DNA from: Escarpia spicata
Lineage: Eukaryota > Annelida > Polychaeta > Sabellida > Siboglinidae
Reading direction: 5' to 3'
DNA: 64,000 nucleotides
Assembly: GCA_963995525.1 (NCBI GenBank)
Contig: OZ023206.1
Location: 26,225,384-26,289,383, forward strand
Shown: positions 26,130-36,700 of the stretch, piece after piece
How the letters are laid out: each line of letters starts with the position of its first letter
Position numbering within the stretch: the first letter of the stretch is position 1
Position numbers and translations under genes: made by a program
Notes under the pieces: generated by a model
Told to the model about the DNA's origin: nothing
The model's database searches: none
Seen by the model: only the letters and a program-made list of their open reading frames with translations

Positions 26130-26282
26130 TGTCCTGAGCTGCATCCAGCCCCAGGAAGTGACTGGACACCTGACAGTGAGCTGCCTTTGCTATGACCACT
26201 GATGCTCAATAGAGCCACCACAGATCTTGTCATATGTGATGGCTGCAGTGGTGTCGAGGTAGTTGGCGCATTTGTGTTGAAG
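26130..26282 (-). pseudogene. Exon of unidentified gene, Ser/Thr-rich module copy 1
   Basis: After acceptor TTTGACAG the frame reads FNTNAPTTSTPLQPS, then ALLSISGHSKGSSLSGVQSL and GAGCSSGQ, ending at donor GTAAGT. The exon is phase 2 at both ends, which fits the phase-2 donor of the exon at 28,812-28,644. A related module lies at 27,524-27,348. The right-arm copy (50,348-50,494) has an in-frame stop after its fifth codon. I do not recognise the protein. Confidence 0.4.
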
Positions 26283-26886
26283 CTGTCAAACAAAGTCATG
26301 AAATGGAATGAGTCAGATTATTTGTGAAGGAGAACATGGTTTGACAGCACTACTACACGTAAATATATATAATATTATATATGTATGTAGATGTAAATAT
26401 ATATGTGTGTGTACATGTGGTGTGTAACTTATAAACGTTTTAATTTCATTAATAGGACAAAATATTTTGCACGATAATTTGCCCAATGGTCATTTGCCCA
26501 GCACTCATGTGTGAAAAGGTCATTTGCCCAGTTGTGAAAAAATTACAATAAATGATATGAGAGTGGCAAAGTTATTATTGTATATATTGTAAAATTGTAG
26601 TATATAACAAACAAATAGACAATTTACAAGTGTCATAGCCAACAAGGTAAAACAATTTGGATTTTATACCATCCAATTGCCAGCATAATTAACTACCTGT
26701 AAGTGCAGGTAGAACATAGGTGGGCTGGGAAGAAGGTCACAGGAAATAAAGTCACAAAGTAATTTTTGTTTTTTAAATATAACAAGTTTTGCAATTTTTC
26801 ACTGATAGTACTAGTGACATTATATCATATGTCTTATTAAGAGTCTCCCGAACCTTACGTATTACTAAAATAATTCCACACATTGT

Positions 26887-27108
26887 ATGTTTAACCAGGT
26901 CAAATTAAGTTATTTTGATTTCTGTGACACACACACTAAAACATACATTCAAAGATACAAATCAGTAACCGAACATAAGTATATTGTGCTGTGCAAGCCA
27001 GCAGGTGATTACAGAGATAAAATGTCATGTGACGTAACATTAACATTGAAGCAGTTGCAGCCTTTAGCAGATCTGTGCGCCAGCATAAGCATAATTATTA
27101 TGAAATGA
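26887..27108 (+). CDS. Small open frame conserved in both arms, PC4-like
   Basis: 73-residue frame. The stretch YIQRYKSVTEHKYIVLCKPA, then VTLTLKQLQPLADLCASI, resembles the core of transcriptional coactivator p15/PC4-type ssDNA-binding domains (strand, strand, then G..LTL.QW..L). The right arm keeps the frame open (minus strand, about 49,760-49,587) with HKHLVLCKPA and ISSNVTLTLKQLQPL, i.e. several replacements but no frameshift. An acceptor-like TTTAACCAG sits at the start, so it may be an exon. The PC4 assignment is tentative; frame conservation between arms is the firmer observation. Confidence 0.35.
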   Translation: MFNQVKLSYFDFCDTHTKTYIQRYKSVTEHKYIVLCKPAGDYRDKMSCDVTLTLKQLQPLADLCASISIIIMK

Positions 27109-27347
27109 CAATCACTGAGGCTTGGCTATATTGTGTCACATATATTTACTTGCATTGTACAGTGTATATACACATTTGTGTTTGCAATACAAACATTCCA
27201 AATGAAATAAAAAGAAAATTAAGTACTGCAAATGAAATGTGCTATGTAGTTGACAGTTTGATAACCACCCTGTCATACAAAGATGGAATAATTGTACACA
27301 CATTAGACTGGTAAAATCAGAACATAACAGTACATTAATACCATTAC

Positions 27348-27524
27348 TTAAACTGACATTGGTTGTAATGGTTCAGAGCTGCACCCAGGCTCGGGAAGAG
27401 ACTGAATACCTGACAGTGAGCTGTTTTTACTGCGACCACTGATACTCGATAAAGCCAATGCAGTGGTTGTTGTCTGTGGTGGCTGGATTGGTGTGGACGT
27501 CATTTGCATATATTTGTGGTGAAA
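27348..27524 (-). pseudogene. Exon-like Ser/Thr-rich module copy 2
   Basis: Paralogue of 26,282-26,130: TSTPIQPPQTTTTALALSSI then SGRSKNSSLSGIQSLPEPG and CSSEPLQPMSV, then stop. Acceptor ACTTCAG precedes it. Compared with copy 1 it has two extra bases near its start, so the phase from the upstream exon no longer fits and it is probably broken. The right-arm copy is at about 49,180-49,345. Confidence 0.4.
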
Positions 27525-28643
27525 CTGAAGTGAAGGCATAAGTGGAATGGCCAAAATTGGTTAAATTTGAATTTTTTTAGTAGTACTACTACCCCTCAAA
27601 ATGGACAGCGTAGTATAACACATCAAAATAATATCCAGGCTATTTAAATAACTTTCAGAAATAATAAAATGTATTTTCCTCCTATGTTCATGCACCCGGT
27701 GTACTTGTTTTCTTGCTCCCTATCAAACTAAGGTTAGCATAGAGGTCTAGAAGATCTCTATCAATGTGTATACATATTCCACACTTTTGAGAGATGTAAC
27801 TTATATACTTTACTTTATATACATACTTCTATACATACGACATGCAGTTTTGGCGTTTACCCCCTGGTAACATATGTAGGCTATTACCGTCACAATATAC
27901 ATATACATGTTTAGCATTCTCTACAGAAATCATAAATTATTACTACTCTTTAAATTTACATAATACAAGATTATTAAATTTATATTTGGTTACAATCAGC
28001 AATAAATGTATTACATCACACATGGAAAAACAGTAAAGAAGTGTTATTTTTAAAGTGCACAGTACAAGCAGCCAGTGACTCAAGTCAAGACATCCAAAAA
28101 AGCAAGTACTTATAGTTACTAGTTAGATCCAGGCAATTATTTTAGCCTTAGGCGTTCGATTATTTTATTAGTCTCAAATGTCCAGTCAGTGTCAGTCGGT
28201 GATTGAGGGTAAAGTGTGAATGTCCAGTGGGTGCTACAGTTGTATTGTGTATTATATTATACATAGTTAAAGGTTAATATAATATGACATGTCATTAAAT
28301 ATGAAGGCATAATATCTACATTACTGTATATTAATTTGCGATGGAACGTCGATGAAACGTCGCGGAACGTCGATGGAGCGGATTTTTAAGTTCATGTACC
28401 ATTCGGTGTGTGCTTCGCATGAGACTGATACTTCGCACATAGTTAACTATTGGTATAATATAACATGTCCATCAATATAAAGTCATAAAATCTACAATAA
28501 TGTATATTCACGTGCGATGGAACGTCGCGGAACGTCGATCGAAGATGGCATTAAGATGGCGGACGATGATGGGCTGTTCCATGTATTGAACACACAGTCG
28601 TGTGTGTGTGTGTGTGCTTGCTGATAAATTCAATATTACTAAC

Positions 28644-28812
28644 CTGTCCAGAAGAACTTGGCGAATGCTGCATCACTTTTCACGCCAGCCGTTTCTTTCG
28701 TTCGGTTTCACAAATCCATAACCTTTCCAATATACACCTTTGTACGCGGATACTCTCTTTGTCTTTCCGCTCTCACCCTCTTTTTAGCCGAGTCAGTCGG
28801 GCGTCCCTTCAT
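28644..28812 (-). pseudogene. Start exon of unidentified gene with premature TGA
   Basis: ATG frame MKGRPTDSAKKRVRAERQRE, then YPRTKVYIGKVMDL, a TGA, then NRTKETAGVKSDAAFAKF and donor CAG|GTTAGT. The pattern (basic SAKR..R..R, KVYIG....W....G.KSDA..AKFLLDR) recalls the N-termini of uncharacterised invertebrate proteins, with Trp where TGA stands. The right-arm copy (47,932-48,114) has the same TGA, lost the ATG (ACG) and keeps AKFLLDR-type sequence (FTKFLLDR), while this copy lacks one base near its end. The stop therefore predates the inverted duplication. Confidence 0.45.
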
Positions 28813-29274
28813 CGCAGATAAAATTATCGAGCTATCACTTGTATGAAAAATGGATGGCGACTCGTAAATACGCAATGTTGACTGAATCCAGGCACCGAAA
28901 GGTGGGGTCAAAGGCCGATGTCGCCGCATATTCCCGTTCACGTGACTATTACACGAAAAGTCTATCTCAGACCACATCCAAGTTCAGATATGTGTCTTGA
29001 TATTCCGTTACGACTAACCGAAAGGCATTTTATTGTTTGTCTGTTAATTTCAATAAAACGAAGTAAAGCATACGTACAGATGAACCAGTATATCAATAAT
29101 GAATACTTGATACGTTTACGTTTCGTGAAATTAGTCTGACACGTGAGGAGCACAAAAATCGAAATGATTGAGCACCATTAAGCGCCTCCGTTGTCTCAGC
29201 CCGATTGGTGATATGGGAAGACGGGGGCGCCCCCCACGCCCCCCCCCCCCCCCAGACACGGCTATGGTGAGTTT

Positions 29275-29568
29275 ATGTAAATGCGTAACGCTATGTATTT
29301 GTTTATGTTTAAGTTAGCTTCATGAAATCAGCTTCTTACCTCACATAAAACGACATAATTACTTGATAGTGCATTTCAAACCTATCACTCGGCACCTACA
29401 ATAGTGATCGACCTATGACCCGAGAGGTAAACAGAGCATGTCGGCTTTGGCGCTGGTCACATGTATAATACTCCGACACGGTGTGTGGCGCGCACTACTG
29501 GACTTCCTACGACCAGCGCTTCATCAGTTTAACTGACTGCTGCGGTATACAGCAACAACGCAAAACTG
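29275..29568 (+). promoter_or_regulatory. Presumed dispanin promoter and 5' UTR
   Basis: Sequence directly upstream of the first dispanin exon, conserved as a diverged copy at 5,365-5,702, which argues for function or shared origin. No canonical TATA box is evident at a fixed place. A GC-richer block (GTGTGTGGCGCGCACTAC, near 29,480) may mark the start region. The extent is inferred from the paralogous alignment. Confidence 0.4.
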
Positions 29569-30832
29569 ATGATGGATCATGATGCGAGGTATGACAACGT
29601 CCAGGTTTAAAAAATCTATTATTCGTATCCATACGCAAGTGCGCCTAGGTTTAGTATTTTGATAATCTAACTGAATTGTGACCACTTTGCTATGAGGAAT
29701 ACTGGACAAACCAAACCACTGTTGTACTTACCGTTGACGTATGCCGGCAGATCAACGTTCGGTATAAATAGGTATTTTAATGTATATTTGATTTTATTTA
29801 AAACCATATTATAGATATATACCGTTGAATAAAAAAGAACTTGATAGATAACTAGCCACCGTTGTGAAGTTAACTGGTGAGCATTGCTGAGAAACGATAA
29901 TGCCGACCCAACAATTACATGCATTATAACAGTATGGTAACCGATTCGTGTTACGCTAAACATACTCAGATTTATAAATTGTACAGTACCATAGCAGTGA
30001 ACCATGGACGTGTTCAAGTTAGAAACTATGATTACTTCCCTGATGCCAGTGATTGGACCAGCTGCACAATAGCACTCGCCGGCATTGACACATTGTTCTA
30101 AATATAGTACATGACTTGGCGCTTTTGCCCGTGCACCAACAACAACTCGAAATCACTTGAACAGATTTGTCTTTACGACTAACGGTACGCTCCACCCAAC
30201 TGTCAACACTGATACGATGATTCCACAAATGAACCCCAGCTACGGCTACGACCAGTCTTCTGATGGACCGCCACCTTACGACCGGGAAGGAGTGCAACCG
30301 CCGCCTTACGAACAGGCAGGGTCTCGACCGTCACCATGCTGTAAGTACACATCCCAGTATAGCTATGGACTACGTATGCATGCGCTGTGACCCACTTTAC
30401 CAGTGAAATACTCCCGGAAAACCACACACACCGACATACACGAATCTCCTGTTGTCATGTACGCATACAATAATGTAGTGCATAAAGGTCACGGTTTTCA
30501 CTGGTTACCGACTAATTTACGATACAATGCGACACTGAAATTAGTTTTAATAATATATAAGTATTTATAACACAGCTGTTGGATAGAAATATGTATATAT
30601 AATATATATATATATATAATATACACATTTCTATCCAACCGTTGCACTATATATATATATTTTGAAAAAAACTTGAAAAGTTAAAACATATTTATCAGTC
30701 TCTCCTTTATAGACGTACATCTATTGCGCTAGATATATATATATAGCGCAATAGATGTATGTCTATATATATGTGCGTCTATATATATATATATATATAT
30801 AGCGCAATAGATGTATGTCTATATATATGTGC

Positions 30833-30888
<56 letters not shown>

Positions 30889-31030
30889 CGCAATAGATGT
30901 ACGTCTATCAAGGAGAGACGGATATATATATTTATATATATATATATAGTGCTCCTTTATAGACGTACATCTATTGCACTCTATATATATATATATATAT
31001 CTAGCGTAATAGACGTACATCTATTGCACT

Positions 31031-31115
<85 letters not shown>

Positions 31116-33489
31116 TAGCGCAATAGATGTACGTCTATAAAGGAGAGACTGATAAATATGTTTTAACTTTTCAAGTTGAAATATAACATTTTTCATTTAA
31201 TCATAATAATGTTGAAACATTGTATTCAGTACTGCACTTGTTTCTATAGCTACAATTTTCGAAGGTAGATGCGATGTTTTCGTATAATGACGTTCAACGT
31301 GTCGCATGTTGGTCTGCTAACAGCGCTGACATCTGAGCAGGATTCCACCACTGACGCCATCGCAGCAATTCTCTATCATATAATAAAACGGATTAAATTA
31401 ATGAAGATGGGGATATTGAACCATTTCAACATTCACCATACTTTGACGATGATAATTTAATAAATCATTTAACGAACAAGCAAATCAAATTTATTGAGCT
31501 AAGCCTAAACTGTCAGAGTTTAAATGCAAAAAATTACGAAATTAAAATTAAGCTAGAGACATTCAGAAGTAGTGGCTGTCAGATTAGTGCTCTATTTTTA
31601 CAGGAAACATGGCTCGATGAAGAGGCTGATACTTCTTTATTTCAAATAGATAGGTATACATTAATATACAAGACAAAATCTGTAGTGCACATGCTGGCTT
31701 GGCAATCTACCTAGGCAACAAATACATTTACAAATCTGTAAATATCCATGCTAATACAGACACTTGGGAAGGTCACCTTGTTGGAATAACATATTGTGCT
31801 ATGAAAAAAACAATAATTGTTGGAAATATATATAGACCACCTAGATATATAACTGAAAATTACCGTATATTTACAAACCAATTTGCATCAAATGCCTATA
31901 ACCTATAATATATTAATATTTTGACACAATCGTTTCACATGGTTTCTTCCCTAAACTTACTATGCCAACACGACTTTTATAATATTATGGAACACTCATT
32001 GATAATTTGTTATGCTATTTGTCAAAAGGATTCTTCAAATCCTCAGCTGGTATTTTAGCGAGAAATATTTCTGATCACTTTCCGTACTTTCTACGTCTGG
32101 ACTATGTCGAATCACTAGTGCGATACCAATGTTTATACGAATAAAACAAGAACATCCTGACTCACTCAATAAATAAAAAATTGAAATAATAAACTCAAAT
32201 ATTTATGATAAACGTAACACAGATACTCTTGCGGATCCGAATGAAAACTACAATATCCTCGATGAAATTGTTACAGCAACTAAAGATAAATTTCTACCTA
32301 TTAAATTTAACAAATATGAACATAAGAAAACTCATTGGATTACCATGGACATTATTATGTTGATAAAGTTTAGAAACAAATTGTATTCGATAAAGAAGCA
32401 AAGTCAAACAAAATACAGAGCATTATCATAAACTTAAAACTGACTGACAAATTTATAAAAACAATCTTAAAAGTAATATTAGATTAGCTAAGCAAATGCA
32501 TTATCAATCCAGTTTTGCAAAGCATAAGCATGATGTTAAAAAGACGTGGGTTGAATTAAAGAAATTATTCAGAAAAGTCAAAAGAAAGAACAATTTCCAG
32601 ATTTGTTCAAATATTAACAAAGAACTAACAAAGAGTAGCAATTGGTTGAAAGTTAATAAACTCTCACTAAATGCCAAACAGACTAAATTCATGATTTATC
32701 ATATGCCTCAAACGAAAGTAGAATACCCTGTATTACAAATATATGGGGCATACATTGAATGTGTAAATGATTTAATTTCTTTAGGCATCACAATAAATAA
32801 GCATCTAAACTGGTCATACAAACAAAATAGCATTGACACATTGTTCGAAATATAGTACATGACGTGGTGCTTTTGCCCGTGCACCAACAACAACACGAAA
32901 TCACTTGAACAGATTTGTCTTTAGGTACGACTAACGGTACGCTCCACCCAAATGTCAACACTGATACGATGATTCCACAAATGAACCCCAGCTACGGCTA
33001 CGACCAGTCTTCTGATGGACCGCCACCTTACGACCGGGAAGGAGTGCAACCGCCGTCTTACGAACAGGCAGGGTCTCGACCGTCACCATGCTGTAAGTAC
33101 ACATCCCAGTATAGCTATGGACTACGTATGCATGCGCTGTGACCCACTTTACCAGTGAAATACTCCCGGAAAACCACACACACCGACATACACGAATCTC
33201 CTGTTTTCATGTACGCATACAATAATGTAGTGCATAAAGGTCACGGTTTTCACTGGTTACCGACTAATTTACGATACAATGCGACACTGAAATTTGTTTT
33301 AATAATATATAAGTATTAATAACACAGCTGTTGGATAGAAATATGTATATATATATATATATATATAATATACACATTTCTATCCAACCGTTGCACTATA
33401 TATATATATATATATATATATTGAAAAAAACTTGAAAAGTTAAAACATATTTATCAGTCTCTCCTTTATAGACGTACATCTATTGCGCT

Positions 33490-33523
<34 letters not shown>

Positions 33524-33553
33524 CGCAATAGATGTACGTCTATATATATGTGC

Positions 33554-33603
<50 letters not shown>

Positions 33604-33689
33604 CGCAATAGATGTACGTCTATAAAGGAGAGACGGATATATATATTTATATATATATATAGTGCTCCTTTATATACGTACATCTATTG

Positions 33690-33749
<60 letters not shown>

Positions 33750-36700
33750 AGCGCAATAGATGTACGTCTATAAAGGAGAGACTGATAAATATGTTTTAAC
33801 TTTTCAAGTTGAAATATAACATTTTTCATTTAATCATAATAATGTTGAAACATTGTATTCAGTACTGCACTTGTTTCTATAGCTACAATTTTCGAAGGTA
33901 GATGCGATGTTTTCGTATAATGACGTTCAACGTGTCGCATGTTGGTCTGCTAACAGCGCTGACATCTGAGCAGGACTCAGTTTGCGCCGTGCGGATTCCA
34001 CCACTGACGCCATCGCAGCAGCTAGTAACCCTCATCCAAGATATCCCTGTAAGAACACGTAGGTTCAGGATAGTCCCGCTGGACAATCCTCCTGACGACT
34101 ATCACACCGCTGCCCTTCTTGTCACATGGATTTGCTGTCCGATTATTGGAAAAATGGCCCTCGTAAGGTTAGTCCTCTTATGCATTGTAGTATTATTGAG
34201 ATGCCAATAATTTTAAGTGTCTTTTACAGTTTTCTTTCTTCTTTTTCTTCTTCATCGCGTCCACATCACTCTGTAGCCTCTTGTGGCTCATTTATTACCG
34301 TTCTCCATCTTTCTGAATCTTCTGTCATGAAGAAAAAAAAATCAGAAACGAGGTTGAGCGCTTCTACATGCTCTAATATCGTCACGTGTACAGTTTTTAT
34401 GTGGAAATGTTTTCAAGTCGTCGTCATTCGGAGAGTTTTTGGTACGTTTCCACTGTGTGTTTGACCTACGGCATGAGCAAGCGTGGTCTGGGCCTGCTTA
34501 GTGCCTGGATAGCGAGTCGTTCCAAAGATATATGTGCATGAGACATTTTTGGACAATTTTGTAATCTGCGGGTCATTTATCGCCCACCCATTGACCACCA
34601 GGTGATTGACCACCAGGTACCAATAGACTCCGCAGTATCGCTTGTCAGCAACCCCGGTGCCCTCGTGACCGTATGTTATCGTTGAGAAGTGCCTAAGTGA
34701 CCGTGACCGTAAGCACCGTAAGTGACCTCAGTAATGCTACAACAAGGGGCAACACCACCGCTAAGATCAGGCTTAGTAGCGCATCGCAGACGAACCCTGG
34801 GGCCTAACTTTTGGAGGCCACTGTGACGAGGTCAACAACAACAGATTAGGCAACGTTCAACAGACTGTTCGAAATGCAGCAAAACAAACATTGACACACA
34901 ACCTAGTCTCACTAGCGTCGATCACCTGCAAACACAACTGCAGAAGCTAGAAGAAAAACAAACTAGACGAACGAACGTCAGGATCGACGACATCCCATAA
35001 ATCGCGGACGAAACGTGGGAAAAAAACGGAAGAACTGGTAAAAACTGGCCTGTTGAATAAGTTCGCCATCACAGCAAACAAAGTCGAACCGATGAAAATT
35101 GAGTGCGCTCACCGAACGGGCGCTGCGAGAATGGTGAACGGGGCGAAGAAGCCACGATCCGTGGTAGTGAAATTTGTATCATTTCAGGAGCGCAAGTACC
35201 TGTTAAACAAAGCCCGACTCGTGAAGCCGAACGGTGTGTATGTGAATTAAGACTATTCACTGAAGGTCGTACAGAAACGTAAAGATCTACTTCCGAAGAT
35301 GATGCAGCTACGGCTCAAGGGAAGTACGCATACATCTCATTTGACATATTAGTTGTCAGAGATCGCCGCTGACTGTCGTGTGGTATGCTATCTTGAACAC
35401 CTGCACACATTTCCAGTACCATAGACCCACCTATAACCAAATATGTATCACGTCTACGTGAATTTGTAGAACATGACTCGTGTAATTTATATTTCAATGC
35501 ATTTATTATTATAATCAGTTATGCTGTGAGTCAGACTCCAGTGTGACTAACATGCCTAGTCACTTTTTTCTTTTTTTCTTACTTGTTCGTTTCCTTATTA
35601 TCCTTCTTACCCTTCCCTTGTGTTTAATTAAAGTCACGTTTAATTGTAATTTGCTTTTGAATGTCATTATTACAAAACCAAACGTGAACCTTTTCTAACG
35701 ATATTCTTAACGTTATGTAAAAATGTGTTTATATATATTAACGTTATTGCATAGGCTCACATACAAAATGTTATTACAGAAATTTACAGTGCCTATGATG
35801 TTTTCTATAAAGCATTTCATGTTTTTTATGCTTTTTGCTGACATCTACTCTTGAGTGAACTGACCCACATGAAATGACGTTGTATTTAAATAGTGCAATT
35901 TTATATTATTTACATTTTAGTCTACACATATATGATGTGCATCGATATATATCGATATACGTCAATATCCACGCTGTTTTCATTTTGGGGAGGGCAGTGT
36001 TTATACATTTTCTTTTCACTACGTTTAGTGTTAGTTACTTTACATGTTTATTTTTGGGACAGTGCATTATATATAGTATTTCCCCAAAGCTTAATGTCTA
36101 CGCAATAACCATTTTGTATTTTGTTCAATATACTTACGTTATTCTCACTCTACGCTCATGTTGTGGCAGCACATACGCTGTAATTTATTGTCACATATTT
36201 TGTGCTTATGCAATAAGTGCACTGTGTTATATATGCATGGGGAATATTCGTAATATTTTCTTTTACAAAATGTAGTTGTATTATGCTCATGGTACAGCTT
36301 GTGCAGCTCTTTCACAACGTCTAGTTTATATTTATATGATATGTCCTGTAAACATAGAGCACTATTGTTTATTCAGTTTTCCAATATGATTGATAACAAT
36401 TATTTTTTTGCGCAATTTGGTGGTCTAGAGAAAACAATTCTCTATCATATAATAAAAACGGATTAAATTAATGAAGATGGGGATATTGAACCATTTCAAC
36501 ATTCACCATACTTTGACGATGATAATGTAATAAACCATTTAACGAACAAGCAAAGCAAATTTATTGAGCTAAGCCTAAACTGTCAGAGTTTAAATGCAAA
36601 AAATTACGAAATTAAAATGAAGCTAGAGACATTCAGAAGTAGTGGCTGTCAGATTAGTGCTCTATTTTTACAGGAAACATGGCTCGATGAAGAGGCTGAT

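Larger units (their letters stand above)
25228..29182 (+). repeat. Left arm of an inverted repeat flanking the dispanin gene
   Basis: The reverse complement recurs at 47,571-51,413. Matching blocks include 25,240-25,740, the GGTGGATCC...CTGGGGGGCAC block near 25,806-25,836, 26,130-26,300, 26,700-27,110, 27,350-27,560, 28,180-28,560 and 28,640-29,182. The arms differ by many substitutions and small indels, so they are clearly older than the first palindrome. Subfeatures are listed separately. A transposon-terminus-like block (GTGGATCC...TCTGGGGGGCAC) at 25,806 suggests at least one DNA element inside. Confidence 0.8.
30082..32831 (+). repeat. First, internally deleted copy of a tandem duplication
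   Basis: 30,082-31,367 matches 32,829-34,017 and 31,357-32,831 matches 36,437-37,885, directly joined. The simplest reading: a segment equal to 32,829-37,885 was duplicated in tandem, and copy 1 then lost the part matching 34,018-36,436. The junction at 32,829 joins the LINE to the dispanin segment at a shared AGCA. The deletion junction at about 31,366 shares CA. Confidence 0.8.

Noticed and set aside
28708..28846. Plus-strand hydrophobic frame (SFVRFHKSITFPIYTFVRGY)
   Set aside because: Antisense shadow of the minus-strand exon with the KVYIG motif; splice sites and motif support the minus strand.
35874..36275. 133-residue hydrophobic frame
   Set aside because: Composition follows AT-rich DNA (Tyr/Ile/Phe/Cys) with no family pattern. 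It is present in only one copy because the paired segment is deleted in the other.
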